Assembly: GCF_005796205.1 (NCBI RefSeq)
Contig: NZ_VAHN01000007.1
Span: 124,001-188,000 of the forward strand
Direction of reading: 5' to 3'
Length of the DNA stretch: 64,000 nt
From: Pseudarthrobacter sp. NamE2
GTDB lineage: Bacteria > Actinomycetota > Actinomycetes > Actinomycetales > Micrococcaceae
The notes under the pieces are model-generated. The model was not told the DNA's origin. It made no database searches and saw only the letters and a list, made by a program, of their open reading frames with translations. Positions 45,691 through 54,963 of this stretch are shown one piece after another (the stretch's first letter is position 1; each line of letters starts with the position of its first letter). The position numbers and the translations under genes are program-made.

Positions 45691-47163
45691 ATGGCGATTC
45701 CTACCCTGCGTAACTTCGTCGGCGGAGCCTTTGTTGACGCGACCGCTGCCACGTTTGAAAAAATCAGCCCGGTGGACGGCAGCGTGGTCTCTTACGTTGC
45801 CGAAGCCGACCGCGGCACTATCGACATGGCAGTGAAGGCAGGCCGCGATGCCCTGCAGGGCCACTGGGGCCGTTCAACTGTCAATGAGCGGGCAGCGCTG
45901 CTGCGCCGCATCGCCGACCGTATCGAGGCACGTTTTGATGACCTGCTGGTGGCGGAAATCGCGGACACTGGCAAACCGGAAGCTCTGGCCCGGGACCTTG
46001 ACGTCGCTCGCGCGGCCGCTAATTTTCGGGCATTTGCCGACATTATTTCCGCCGAGGGCCTCGACTCCTTCCTGACCGAACTGCCCGACGGACGCCGGGC
46101 TCTCAATTACGCGCTTCGCCGGCCGCTGGGTGTCGTTGCCGTAGTGGTGCCCTGGAATCTGCCGCTGCTGTTGCTGACATGGAAGGTTGCCCCGGCGATC
46201 GCATGCGGGAACGTCGTCATCGTGAAGCCATCGGAGGAAACACCATCTTCTGCCACGGTGCTCGCGGAGATCATGGCCGAGGCGGGAGTGCCCGATGGCG
46301 TGTTCAACCTGGTTCACGGCTTTGGGCCGAACTCCGCCGGAGAATTCCTCACCACGCATGAGGGCATCGATGGAATCACTTTCACAGGCGAATCATCGAC
46401 CGGTTCGGCTATCATGCATGCCGCCGCAGCCAACGTGCGGCCCGTTTCCTTTGAACTCGGCGGCAAGAACGCTGCACTCGTCTTCGCCGACACCGATATC
46501 GAACGCGCCATAGACGGACTCACCCGGTCCATTTTCACAAACACCGGCCAAGTGTGCCTCTGCACCGAACGTGTGTACATCCAGCGCCCTATTTTTGATG
46601 AAGTGGTCGAGGGACTGGCCGAGCGCGCCAAGGGCTTGACGCTTGGTAAGCCCCGGGACGCCCGCACCACGACTGGTCCGCTTATTTCGCTGAACCATCG
46701 GCAGAAAGTGCTTTCATACCTCGAACGGGCACAACAGCAGGGTGGAGACGCAATCGTGGGCGGCGGCATCCCGAACCTTGGTCAGGAGCTCAGCCGCGGC
46801 GCCTGGATCGAACCGACGTTGTGGACCGGACTCAGCCACGACGCGCCCGTCATGCGTGAAGAAATTTTCGGTCCCGTCGCTGGCCTTATCCCCTTTGACG
46901 ATGAGGAAGAAGCAATACGTTTGGCCAACGATACAAAGTACGGACTGGCCGCCTCCGTCTGGACCAGCGATCTGGACCGTGGTCACCGCGTGGCCGGACG
47001 CATGAATACGGGCATTACGTGGGTCAATACATGGTTCCTGCGTGACCTTCGCTCCCCTTTCGGCGGCGCCGGGCTGTCCGGCATCGGCCGCGAGGGCGGC
47101 ACTCACTCCCTGCATTTCTACACCGAGCCCACAAACGTGTGCGTGAATCTCAGCGAGGCCTGA
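45691..47163 (+). CDS. 2-aminomuconic / 2-hydroxymuconic semialdehyde dehydrogenase
   Basis: The 490-residue NAD-dependent aldehyde dehydrogenase starts at 45691 (MAIPTLRNFVGG). Its catalytic Glu is near residue 255 (SFELGGKNAALVF) and its Cys near residue 289 (NTGQVCLCTERVYI). VPWNLPLLLLTWKVAPAI and the ENFCR-type TGQVCLCTERV segment are typical of the AmnC/DmpC/XylG group. With ACMS decarboxylase and a RidA deaminase encoded nearby, it most likely oxidises 2-aminomuconic 6-semialdehyde to 2-aminomuconate. It is the first gene of the long plus-strand operon. Confidence 0.88.
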   Translation: MAIPTLRNFVGGAFVDATAATFEKISPVDGSVVSYVAEADRGTIDMAVKAGRDALQGHWGRSTVNERAALLRRIADRIEARFDDLLVAEIADTGKPEALARDLDVARAAANFRAFADIISAEGLDSFLTELPDGRRALNYALRRPLGVVAVVVPWNLPLLLLTWKVAPAIACGNVVIVKPSEETPSSATVLAEIMAEAGVPDGVFNLVHGFGPNSAGEFLTTHEGIDGITFTGESSTGSAIMHAAAANVRPVSFELGGKNAALVFADTDIERAIDGLTRSIFTNTGQVCLCTERVYIQRPIFDEVVEGLAERAKGLTLGKPRDARTTTGPLISLNHRQKVLSYLERAQQQGGDAIVGGGIPNLGQELSRGAWIEPTLWTGLSHDAPVMREEIFGPVAGLIPFDDEEEAIRLANDTKYGLAASVWTSDLDRGHRVAGRMNTGITWVNTWFLRDLRSPFGGAGLSGIGREGGTHSLHFYTEPTNVCVNLSEA

Positions 47164-47168
47164 TCTTA

Positions 47169-47960
47169 GTGACCACTACACAGTCAACCACCCACGAAGC
47201 CACGGCGATTGCCCGCCAGCTCGACCAAGCTGAGCGTGAGGGCAACGCCATCGCCCAATTCGGTGACATGCTCTCTCTTGAGCAGGCCTACCAGATACAG
47301 TCCGAACTGCTCGCGCTTCGCTTAGCCCGGGGAGAGCGCATTGCCGGCGCCAAACTCGGTTTCACCAGCGAGGCAAAAATGGCGCAAATGGGCGTGCATG
47401 AAGTTATCGTCGGATTCCTGACTGCGGACATGCATGTGGACGGAGGCGCCGCTCTCGCGCTTGAAGGGCTCGTTCACCCGCGCATCGAACCTGAGGTTGC
47501 CTTCCGCTTCGGGCGGGCTATTCCGCCAGGGGCATCGGAGGAGCAGATTATTGCGAGCGTTGACGCGGTCGCTCCCGCACTTGAGATCATAGATTCGCGC
47601 TATCGGGACTTCTCCTTCAGCCTCGCCGACGTCGTCGCGGACAATACCTCCGCAAGCCGCTACGTGCTGGGGGAATGGACAGAATTCACAGACGATCTTG
47701 CCGGCCGCGCCGTAACCCTGCTCGTCGACGGAACAATCACCGAAACGGGAAATACTTCAGCGATCCTCGGCGATCCCATGAATGCACTCAAAGCGTTCGC
47801 ACGAATGAACTCGCGCTACGGGTCGGGGCTGCCGGCGGGCGCCGTGCTTCTGGCGGGCGCGGCGACCGCCGCGGTCGCTCTGGCGCCAGGACGCACAATC
47901 ACGGCGATTGTCGCTGGCATCGGCACTGTCGAACTGGAGACGGCCGGAGCTGCAGCATGA
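47169..47960 (+). CDS. 2-oxo-3-hexenedioate (4-oxalocrotonate) decarboxylase
   Basis: The 263-residue protein starts at the GTG at 47169, five bases after the dehydrogenase stop. It belongs to the hydratase/decarboxylase family: [35 protein letters not shown] (metal ligands), [17 protein letters not shown]. Hydratase and decarboxylase are close homologues. I assign this copy to decarboxylation because it lies between the semialdehyde dehydrogenase and the aminomuconate deaminase genes, while the second copy (54964) lies beside the aldolase genes. It overlaps the deaminase gene by four bases. Confidence 0.82.
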   Translation: MTTTQSTTHEATAIARQLDQAEREGNAIAQFGDMLSLEQAYQIQSELLALRLARGERIAGAKLGFTSEAKMAQMGVHEVIVGFLTADMHVDGGAALALEGLVHPRIEPEVAFRFGRAIPPGASEEQIIASVDAVAPALEIIDSRYRDFSFSLADVVADNTSASRYVLGEWTEFTDDLAGRAVTLLVDGTITETGNTSAILGDPMNALKAFARMNSRYGSGLPAGAVLLAGAATAAVALAPGRTITAIVAGIGTVELETAGAAA

Positions 47961-48373
47961 GCGGCGCCAGGCTCATTGAGCACTTGGCAAAGCCCCGGGG
48001 CCGCTTTCCTCACGTCAAGGTCGCAGGGGACTTCATCTACGTGTCCGGGACAAGCAGCAGGCGCCCGGACAACACCTTCGCCGGCGTAGAAGCGGACGAG
48101 CTGGGCACAACAAGCCTGGATATTCGAGCGCAGACTGAGGCGGTCATCGAGAACATCGGCGAGATCCTGCGCAATGTCGGCGCCTCCCTCGACGATCTCA
48201 TCCAGGTCACGGCATTCCTGGTCAACATGAACGACTTCGGCGGCTACAACGAAGTGTACGCACGGTACTTCGACGAAAACGGTCCCACCCGCACTACCGT
48301 CGCAGTCCACCAGTTGCCCCACCCGCATCTTCTGATTGAGATTCAAGCCGTGGCACACAAGCGGCAACACTGA
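47957..48373 (+). CDS. RidA-family 2-aminomuconate deaminase
   Basis: The 138-residue YjgF/RidA protein has [39 protein letters not shown] (the usual long helix) and a final [12 protein letters not shown] strand. In 3-hydroxyanthranilate and aminophenol pathways the deaminase that turns 2-aminomuconate into 4-oxalocrotonate is of this family. Placement between the dehydrogenase/decarboxylase genes and the dioxygenase gene supports that role over general imine deamination. It is translationally coupled to the preceding gene (ATGA). Confidence 0.87.
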   Translation: MSGARLIEHLAKPRGRFPHVKVAGDFIYVSGTSSRRPDNTFAGVEADELGTTSLDIRAQTEAVIENIGEILRNVGASLDDLIQVTAFLVNMNDFGGYNEVYARYFDENGPTRTTVAVHQLPHPHLLIEIQAVAHKRQH

Positions 48374-48415
48374 ACCACCATCATCACCACAACCGGAGTA
48401 ACAAGGAGTAAGGCA

Positions 48416-48961
48416 ATGACCGACAGCAAGAACAAGACGAATGTCCTGCCCGTCTTCAACTTCCAGCATTGGCTGGCCGAGAACGAGGCCTCACTGAAGC
48501 CGCCGGTAAACAACAAGGCCATGTGGACCCAGGTAGACGATTTCATCGTGCAGGTCGTGGGGGGCCCGAATCAGCGCACCGACTTTCACGTTGATCCCTA
48601 CGAAGAATGGTTTTACCAGGTCAAAGGCAACATGCACGTCAACATTGTTACCGATGAAGGCGTGAAGCGGGTCGATATCCGCGAGGGCGAAATGTGGCTG
48701 CTCTCCGGGAATATCCCGCACTCGCCCCAGCGCCCGGAGGCCGGCTCAATCGGCATCGTCATCGAAAGGATCCGCGAGGAGGGCACCACCGAGAAATTCC
48801 AGTGGTACTGCCTGGAATGCTCACACCTCGTTCATGAGGTCGAACTGCAGGTGCGGGACATCGTCGCTGACCTGCCGCCGGTATTCGAGAAGTTCTATGC
48901 CAGCGACGCGGCCGCCCGCACTTGCAGCAACTGCGGCTCCGTCCACCCCGGCCGGGGCTGA
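48416..48961 (+). CDS. nbaC: 3-hydroxyanthranilate 3,4-dioxygenase
   Basis: The 181-residue cupin enzyme has the iron ligands His and Glu in DFHVDPYEEWFYQVKG and His in GNIPHSPQRPEAGS, a product-specific HAO signature. The C terminus has a rubredoxin-like pair, CLECSHL and CSNCGS, as in bacterial HAO. It opens the ring of 3-hydroxyanthranilate to 2-amino-3-carboxymuconic semialdehyde (ACMS). AAGGAG lies upstream. It is the entry enzyme of the meta pathway encoded by this operon. Confidence 0.95.
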   Translation: MTDSKNKTNVLPVFNFQHWLAENEASLKPPVNNKAMWTQVDDFIVQVVGGPNQRTDFHVDPYEEWFYQVKGNMHVNIVTDEGVKRVDIREGEMWLLSGNIPHSPQRPEAGSIGIVIERIREEGTTEKFQWYCLECSHLVHEVELQVRDIVADLPPVFEKFYASDAAARTCSNCGSVHPGRG

Positions 48962-48996
48962 CCTCCGGGTCCGACAAGACACGAGGAAAAGAACAC

Positions 48997-50046
48997 GTGC
49001 ACACCGTTCAAGCAACCATAGACATTCATACCCACTACGTGCCCAAGGGCTGGCCGGATCTCGAGAGGGAAACCGGCGGCAGCGGCCCCTGGCCCTGGCT
49101 GCGCAGCGATTCGGAGCGGGAGGCAATGCTTATGCTTGGCTCCAAAGAGTACCGTCCCCTCCGAGCCGCTGCGTGGGCCGCCGAAGAGCGGCTGGCCGCA
49201 ATGGATGCTGACGGCGTCGACGTGCAGGTAGTCTCACCCACTCCGCTGTTCTTCTCCTACGCCCGTGAAGTTCCAGAGGCCATAAAGGTCAGCCGCATCT
49301 TCAATGACCTCGCTCTCGAACTCTGCGTTCCAGCGCCTCAACGCCTGATCCCGTTCTGCCAGGTACCGTTACAAGACACAGACGCGGCCTGCAGGGAACT
49401 CGACCGGTGCCTGGACAATGGACACGTCGGCGTCGAGATCGGCAACCACGTGGCGGACCGCGACCTTGATGACGAAGGCATCATCGCATTCCTTCAGCAC
49501 TGCGCGGACCGCAATGCAGCCGTCTTTGTCCATCCCTGGGACATGCCCAGCTCGCCACGATTGGAGCGCTGGATGGCCCGCTGGTTAGTGGGCATGCCCG
49601 GGGAGACACACCTTTCGATTCTCTCGCTCATCCTGGGCGGCGGCTTCGACAGACTCCCCCCACATCTGCGCTTGTGCTTCGCCCACGGCGGCGGGTCCTT
49701 TCCATACTGGGTCGGCCGCATGGACAACGCCTGGCACCAGCGGCCCGATCTCATCGCAACATCCGAATTTCCCCCGTCACATTATCTGAACCGGTTCAGT
49801 GTTGACTCAGCGGTTTTCAACAACGCCTCATTGCGGCTCCTAGTGGACGTAATGGGCAGCGAACACATCATGCTTGGTTCAGACTTTCCGTACCCCCTGG
49901 GCGAACGCCCAGCCGGAAACCTCATTAGGCAAGCGGAATTCCTTACAAAGGAACAACAGCAGCAGATGCTGGGCGGCAATGCCCAACAATTTCTCGGAAT
50001 TGATTCCGGATTCACCATGCTGGCGGAAAAAAAGGCCGCCAGCTGA
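48997..50046 (+). CDS. nbaD: 2-amino-3-carboxymuconic semialdehyde decarboxylase (ACMSD)
   Basis: The 349-residue amidohydrolase-fold enzyme starts at the GTG at 48997 with GAGGAAA upstream; the upstream part of the open frame overlaps the dioxygenase gene and is not used. Metal-binding motifs are TIDIHTHYVPKGW, VFVHPWDMP, LCFAHGGGSFPYWVGR and MLGSDFPYPLG. It removes the carboxyl group from ACMS to give 2-aminomuconic semialdehyde, preventing quinolinate formation. It directly follows the dioxygenase gene, as expected for consecutive steps. Confidence 0.93.
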   Translation: MHTVQATIDIHTHYVPKGWPDLERETGGSGPWPWLRSDSEREAMLMLGSKEYRPLRAAAWAAEERLAAMDADGVDVQVVSPTPLFFSYAREVPEAIKVSRIFNDLALELCVPAPQRLIPFCQVPLQDTDAACRELDRCLDNGHVGVEIGNHVADRDLDDEGIIAFLQHCADRNAAVFVHPWDMPSSPRLERWMARWLVGMPGETHLSILSLILGGGFDRLPPHLRLCFAHGGGSFPYWVGRMDNAWHQRPDLIATSEFPPSHYLNRFSVDSAVFNNASLRLLVDVMGSEHIMLGSDFPYPLGERPAGNLIRQAEFLTKEQQQQMLGGNAQQFLGIDSGFTMLAEKKAAS

Positions 50047-50114
50047 TATCACGTCGGCGCGATCCCCACTGTCGTGGATCCTTACCGAAATCCCTTTTCC
50101 ATCAGGAGACGCTC

Positions 50115-51464
50115 ATGTCACAGCAAGCCCCTGGCGCTACTAGCGCCAAAAGTCCAGGAATCAGGCGTTACGTCATAGCTTCCCTCGTCGGAAACTCCCT
50201 GGAATGGTACGACTTCTTCCTATATGCAACAGCTGCGGCCATCGTATTCGGGAAACTCTTCTTCCCGGCCGACACCAATCCCCTCGTGGGAACGCTGGGT
50301 GCCTTTGTCGGGTTTGCCGTCGGATTCGCCGCCCGCCCCTTGGGGGGTATCCTCTTCGGTCACATTGGCGACCGGGTGAGCCGAAAATCCGCGTTGGTTA
50401 TGACCCTGAGCATCATGGGCATCGCCACCTTCCTCATGGGACTGCTCCCCACCTATCAGCAGGTAGGAATCTGGGCACCCATCCTGCTGGTCATTCTGCG
50501 GATTCTTCAAGGCATCGCTGCCGGCGGCGAATGGGGCGGCGGAGTTCTGATCATCAGCGAAAACTCCTCCGACCAGCGCCGGGGACTCTTCTCTGCGTTC
50601 AGCCAGGGAGGAGTCACCCTCGGGTTCGTCCTCGCTTCTGCAGCTTTCTACCTGGCCCAACTGCTCCCGGAGGATCAGTTCATGGCGTGGGGCTGGCGTC
50701 TGCCCTTCCTCCTGAGCGTGCTGCTCTTCGGCGTCGGCATGTACATCAGGTTCCGTTTGCCGGAGACGAAAGAGTTCGAGCAGGTGAAAAAGACTGGCGA
50801 ACGGGCATCGGTGCCCGTTTTGGCGGCGCTGCGGACTCATCCCAAGGAAATCTTGGTCGCAATGGGCCTGAGGGTGGCGGAAAACGGCGGTTCTTACCTG
50901 TTGCTGTCATTTTCCCTGGTTTACGGCGTGCACGTCGGAGTCGAAAGAGGAACGCTACTCCTGGGCGTGATGCTTTCCATGCTGTTCGCCTTTTGCACTA
51001 TCGTCTTTTTTGGACACCTATCGGACAAGATCGGCCGGCGGAAGGTTTATGCTTTCGGCGCCTCAGCTCTGGCACTGATGGCCTTCCCATTCTTCTGGCT
51101 CATCGATTCAAACTCATCGGCCCTGATCATCGTTGCCTACTTCATCGGTAACGGAATCTGCCATGCAGCAATGATTGGGGCTCAGCCGGCATTTTTCCAC
51201 GAACTGTTCAGCCCCGAAGTCCGCTACTCCGGCATGGCGTTGGGCCATGAGCTTGCCGCAGTATTTGCCGGAGGTCTGGCGCCCTTCATTGCCACCGCCC
51301 TGCTGCTCACATACGACAGCTCGACGCCCGTATCGTTGTACGCCATTGGACTGGCCGCGGTTACCTTGACGGCGCTGGCCTTCTCCAAGAATATGGGCCG
51401 GCACGGTACCTCGCCAACGGATGAGCAGACCGGTGTTTCTGCGCTCAAAGCGGGACAGCACTAG
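50115..51464 (+). CDS. MHS-family metabolite:H+ symporter
   Basis: The 449-residue MFS protein has about 12 helices. The N terminus has the metabolite:H+ symporter signature GNSLEWYDFFLYATAAAIVF, followed by RPLGGILFGHIGDRVSRKSA and RILQGIAAGGEWGGG. Relatives take up shikimate, dicarboxylates or aromatic acids. Position inside the catabolic operon suggests import of the growth substrate (an anthranilate-type or related acid). The start has AGGAGACGCTC upstream. Confidence 0.9.
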   Translation: MSQQAPGATSAKSPGIRRYVIASLVGNSLEWYDFFLYATAAAIVFGKLFFPADTNPLVGTLGAFVGFAVGFAARPLGGILFGHIGDRVSRKSALVMTLSIMGIATFLMGLLPTYQQVGIWAPILLVILRILQGIAAGGEWGGGVLIISENSSDQRRGLFSAFSQGGVTLGFVLASAAFYLAQLLPEDQFMAWGWRLPFLLSVLLFGVGMYIRFRLPETKEFEQVKKTGERASVPVLAALRTHPKEILVAMGLRVAENGGSYLLLSFSLVYGVHVGVERGTLLLGVMLSMLFAFCTIVFFGHLSDKIGRRKVYAFGASALALMAFPFFWLIDSNSSALIIVAYFIGNGICHAAMIGAQPAFFHELFSPEVRYSGMALGHELAAVFAGGLAPFIATALLLTYDSSTPVSLYAIGLAAVTLTALAFSKNMGRHGTSPTDEQTGVSALKAGQH

Positions 51465-51530
51465 TTTCCGAACATTCCGGCCGACGACCCGAGTCCTGCC
51501 TCCGGGCAAGCCCCAGGCCTCAGGTGCACA

Positions 51531-51575
51531 TCCGTCAGTGGCAGGCAGGCACTTGCAGTTCCTGCCACTGACGGA
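51531..51575. repeat. Perfect 15-base inverted repeat between operon genes
   Basis: TCCGTCAGTGGCAGG (51531-51545) and its exact complement (51561-51575) enclose a 15-base loop. It lies between the transporter and thiolase-like genes. No T tail follows, so it may be an RNA-processing or stability hairpin, an attenuating terminator or a regulator site separating the two halves of the operon. Confidence 0.65.
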
Positions 51576-51613
51576 GGGCGAACAACAACACTAGAAGAGA
51601 AAAGAAACCAGTC

Positions 51614-52756
51614 ATGGCAGTTTCCATCATCGGCGCGGGCGAGTCACCGTATACGCGACATCCTCAACCGGGAACCACCACATCACGCACGCTCGCTGAC
51701 GCAATCGGCCGGGCCCTGAAAGATGCAGGGCTCACTCCGGGTGATGTCGATGGCTTCGCAGTCTCGAGTTTCACCCTGGACCCGGACCACGCAATAGACC
51801 TGGCCTGGAAGATGGGATTTGAGCTGTCCTGGCTTATGCAGGACACCAACGGCGGTGCCAGTGCCGGAAACATGCTCCAGCACGCGGTCCATGCAATTAC
51901 GGCCGGCGACGCCTCCGTGATCGTGGTCGCAGCGGGAGACCTGATGGATCACACAGCCTTCGCCAAGCTAGTGGCCAGGTACAACAGCGCCACAGAGAAC
52001 CACCTCTCGCCGTTGCCCCTGGCTGGTCCCAACGCTCTGTTTGCCATGTTGACAAGCCGACAGATGGAAAAGTTTGGCCTTGTGCGTGAGGATTACGGCC
52101 GGATCGCCGTGGCCCAGCGCCAGTGGGCAGCAGGAAACCCGGGGGCCGTCTACCGCACCCCGCTGACGCTGGACGACTATCTTGGAGCGCCCCTGGTCGC
52201 CGAACCATTGGGTCGATTCGACTGTGTTCCCCCGGTCACGGGTGCCGACGCGGTCGTCATAGTCGCTGATGAGAGAGCAGACGGGAAGCGGAAGGCCAAA
52301 GTACTCTCGGTTACCGCATCCTACAACGCCGACAACCAGGTCGGGGACGGCCTCCAAACCGGACTGCGGAAGTGTGCACCGTTGGCATGGGAGCGGGCAG
52401 GCGTCTCACCGGAGGATGTCGACATCATCAGTGTGTACGACGACTACCCGGCCATGGTGGTGGCGCAGTTGATGGACATCGGTGTCGTCACTGACGGTGC
52501 AGACATCGCAGAATTTATTGATACCCGAATCCATTCCCGGGATCTTGCGCTCAACACTTCAGGAGGGCAGCTCTCCGCTGGCCAGGCAGGATCGGCCGGT
52601 GGCTTGCATGGTCTCGTCGAAGCGGCGCGGCAATTGCGCGGGCAGGCAGGAGACAGACAAGTGCATGCAAAAACTGCTGCAGTCAGCGGATACGGCATGG
52701 TGCTGTACCGGCACGGATCATGCGCAAATTTGACAGTCCTGGAGGCGGGCCAGTGA
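51614..52756 (+). CDS. Thiolase-fold protein lacking thiolase Cys/His (Ltp2-like aldolase candidate)
   Basis: The 380-residue thiolase superfamily protein of the SCP2/lipid-transfer branch has NGGASAGNMLQHAV where true thiolases carry the nucleophilic Cys, and GGQLSAGQAGSAGGLHGL in place of the GHP His. The motif VYDDYPAMVVAQLMDIG keeps the Tyr that is catalytic in Ltp2-type retro-aldolases. It overlaps a DUF35 gene (GTGA), the usual partner of those enzymes. I infer carbon-carbon cleavage of a CoA thioester, or an acyltransfer of the PhlC kind, not thiolysis. Confidence 0.78.
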   Translation: MAVSIIGAGESPYTRHPQPGTTTSRTLADAIGRALKDAGLTPGDVDGFAVSSFTLDPDHAIDLAWKMGFELSWLMQDTNGGASAGNMLQHAVHAITAGDASVIVVAAGDLMDHTAFAKLVARYNSATENHLSPLPLAGPNALFAMLTSRQMEKFGLVREDYGRIAVAQRQWAAGNPGAVYRTPLTLDDYLGAPLVAEPLGRFDCVPPVTGADAVVIVADERADGKRKAKVLSVTASYNADNQVGDGLQTGLRKCAPLAWERAGVSPEDVDIISVYDDYPAMVVAQLMDIGVVTDGADIAEFIDTRIHSRDLALNTSGGQLSAGQAGSAGGLHGLVEAARQLRGQAGDRQVHAKTAAVSGYGMVLYRHGSCANLTVLEAGQ

Positions 52757-53058
52757 GCGCAATCATCCAGACGTGCACTAACTGCTCGGCATCTTATTTC
52801 CCGGCCCGGCTCATCTGTCGCCACTGCCATGGGACAGAGTTCGCGGACGACAAGGCCGACACTGGAGTAGTTGAGACAACCACCCGGCTCTCCAATGGCT
52901 TACAGATAGCCACGATCACCTGCCCAGGTGATGTCTACCTCATCGCCCGCATCATTGGTGGAACTGCCGATGCCGGTGACCGGATCAGGCTGACTAACGA
53001 TCCGAACGACGACACCGCAGTGGCTGCATTTGTGCCTCTGCACGGAACGGAACTTTAG
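52753..53058 (+). CDS. DUF35 OB-fold zinc-ribbon protein, partner of the thiolase-fold protein
   Basis: The 101-residue protein starts at the GTG at 52753, which overlaps the thiolase-like stop. The zinc ribbon is intact (CTNCSASYFP, then LICRHCHGTEF), followed by an OB fold (about residues 38-100). DUF35 proteins form tight complexes with Ltp2/thiolase-like subunits and are needed for their activity. Coupled translation and order support such a complex here. Confidence 0.87.
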   Translation: MSAIIQTCTNCSASYFPARLICRHCHGTEFADDKADTGVVETTTRLSNGLQIATITCPGDVYLIARIIGGTADAGDRIRLTNDPNDDTAVAAFVPLHGTEL

Positions 53059-53066
53059 GAAATATC

Positions 53067-54680
53067 ATGAGAGAGATCGCCACTACCAATCCAGGACCCG
53101 GCGCAATGACGGTGTCCGGCATGTTGCTCGGAAGGGCACAGGAATCACCCACCACGCCCCTCCTGCGCTACGGTTCCATCCGCCGCGACGGACAACAGAT
53201 GGTTCAAGCGGTTGCGCGCGCTGGCGACGTCCTGCTCAAGCATGGAATCCACGCAGGCGATCACGTTGCTTTGATGTCCGCAAACCGGATCGAACTGCTT
53301 GACTTCATCCTCGGCTGTGCCTGGATCGGGGCCGTTGCGGTTCCGATCAATTCAGCGGCCCGCGGAGAGCAGCTCCATCACATTCTCTCCAACTCCAAGT
53401 CATCCCTTCTCATCACCGAGACCCCCTTGCTGGAGCATGTAAATCGCCTTCCCCAGCTTCCGGAACTTCGCCAAATATGGGTCGTCGAAGAGCCTGACGT
53501 CCCGGTAGAAACCGGCTATCCGGTTTCTGCACTGCCCACCTCAGCTACGGAAGCTGAACCCGCCGACGTTGCTCCCGGCGACACAGCAGCAATTCTCTAC
53601 ACCTCCGGAACGACCGGCGTATCAAAGGGCGTCCAATGTCCTCACGGACAGTTCTACTGGTGGGGTACAAATGTAAGCCGGCAGCTTGAGATCACTGATA
53701 GTGACGTCCTGTACACCTGCCTGCCGCTCTTCCACACGAATGCCCTCAACGCATTCAGCCAGGCGCTCGTCAGCGGAGCCGAATATGTCCTTGGACCGCG
53801 CTTCTCCGCGTCACGATTCTGGTCGGACGCCCAGGAAGCGGGAGCAACGTTTACCTACCTGCTCGGCGCCATGGTCAGCATCCTTGCCAGTAAGCCGCCT
53901 GCTCCCGGCGACCGGGATCACGGTATTGCCGCTGCTTTGGCCCCTGCAACCCCAGCTGGATTGCTGGACGATTTCCGGGACCGTTTTGGAGTGACGCTGA
54001 TAGACGGCTACGGCGCCACCGAAACGAATTCGATCGTGGCTGCAAGCAGGTCTGAGCAGCGTCCTGGCTTCATGGGAAAGATTCAGCCCGGGTTCACCGC
54101 CCGCGTAGTGGATGAATACGGCCTGGAAGTCCCGGCGGGTGAACCGGGCGAACTGTTGCTGCGCAGCGACCAGCCTCATGCATTCGCAACCGGTTACTAT
54201 CAGATGCCCGAAGCTACGGTCCAGGCATGGAAGGACCTATGGTTCCACACCGGGGACCGCGTCGTGATAGAGCCCGACGGATGGCTGCGGTTCGTGGACA
54301 GGATCAAGGACGTTATCCGACGCAGGGGCGAGAACATCTCCTCCGCTGAGGTCGAACAGGTCCTGCTTGAGCACCCCGCCATCAGCGAAGTAGCGGTGTA
54401 CGCCGTGGACTCTGAACTCGGAGAAGACGAGGTCATGGCGGCCATTGTTCCCAAAGGCCCGGTAGATTTCCGCGAAATCGCAGAATTCTGTGAGCCGCGG
54501 CTCGCGAAGTACGCCATCCCCCGCTTCATGCTCGTGCGCGAAGCTCTGCCCCGCACCGAGAATGGAAAAGTGCGCAAATCCGTCCTGAGGGACGAAGGTA
54601 AAGAAGCCGCTCAGTGGGACAGGGAACTGGAAAAGACCCGCGAACAGACGCCCGTACTCAGCACACCGGTACTCAAATAA
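53067..54680 (+). CDS. AMP-forming acyl/aryl-CoA ligase
   Basis: The 537-residue ANL-superfamily enzyme has the P-loop AILYTSGTTGVSKGV, DGYGATETN (A5 motif) and WFHTGDRVVIEPDGWLRFVD. The C-terminal catalytic Lys is in PRTENGKVRK. It activates a carboxylic acid with ATP and CoA; the sequence resembles CaiC/crotonobetaine-CoA ligase-like enzymes, and the substrate is open. It lies eight bases after the DUF35 gene and would supply the CoA ester for that enzyme pair. The 283 bases after it contain no gene and may hold a new promoter. Confidence 0.87.
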   Translation: MREIATTNPGPGAMTVSGMLLGRAQESPTTPLLRYGSIRRDGQQMVQAVARAGDVLLKHGIHAGDHVALMSANRIELLDFILGCAWIGAVAVPINSAARGEQLHHILSNSKSSLLITETPLLEHVNRLPQLPELRQIWVVEEPDVPVETGYPVSALPTSATEAEPADVAPGDTAAILYTSGTTGVSKGVQCPHGQFYWWGTNVSRQLEITDSDVLYTCLPLFHTNALNAFSQALVSGAEYVLGPRFSASRFWSDAQEAGATFTYLLGAMVSILASKPPAPGDRDHGIAAALAPATPAGLLDDFRDRFGVTLIDGYGATETNSIVAASRSEQRPGFMGKIQPGFTARVVDEYGLEVPAGEPGELLLRSDQPHAFATGYYQMPEATVQAWKDLWFHTGDRVVIEPDGWLRFVDRIKDVIRRRGENISSAEVEQVLLEHPAISEVAVYAVDSELGEDEVMAAIVPKGPVDFREIAEFCEPRLAKYAIPRFMLVREALPRTENGKVRKSVLRDEGKEAAQWDRELEKTREQTPVLSTPVLK

Positions 54681-54963
54681 GAACGCAAAAGCTAACGGGC
54701 ACCGTCGGACGCGATTCGAGCAGACAAACCGCGCTGACGTGGAAGCGCTGGCAAAGAAACAACCCTCACAGGACTACCGGTTGGTGGGCGTTTTTTCACA
54801 GCTTGCTGCTCCTAAACCAAGTACAAGCATTCTTCATCTAAAAAGCCCACGCTCGTCTTTCCACAATCAGCCCTACGCAACTACACACAACCCGCCGGGT
54901 TACCCTCCTTCGCCAAAGTACGGGAGATGACCGGCAGGATTTGAATACAGATGGGAGCAAGGA

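Noticed and set aside
54730..54800. Terminator before the hydratase gene (T run at 54791-54796)
   Set aside because: The T run is not preceded by a convincing GC-rich stem, so I do not call it a terminator.
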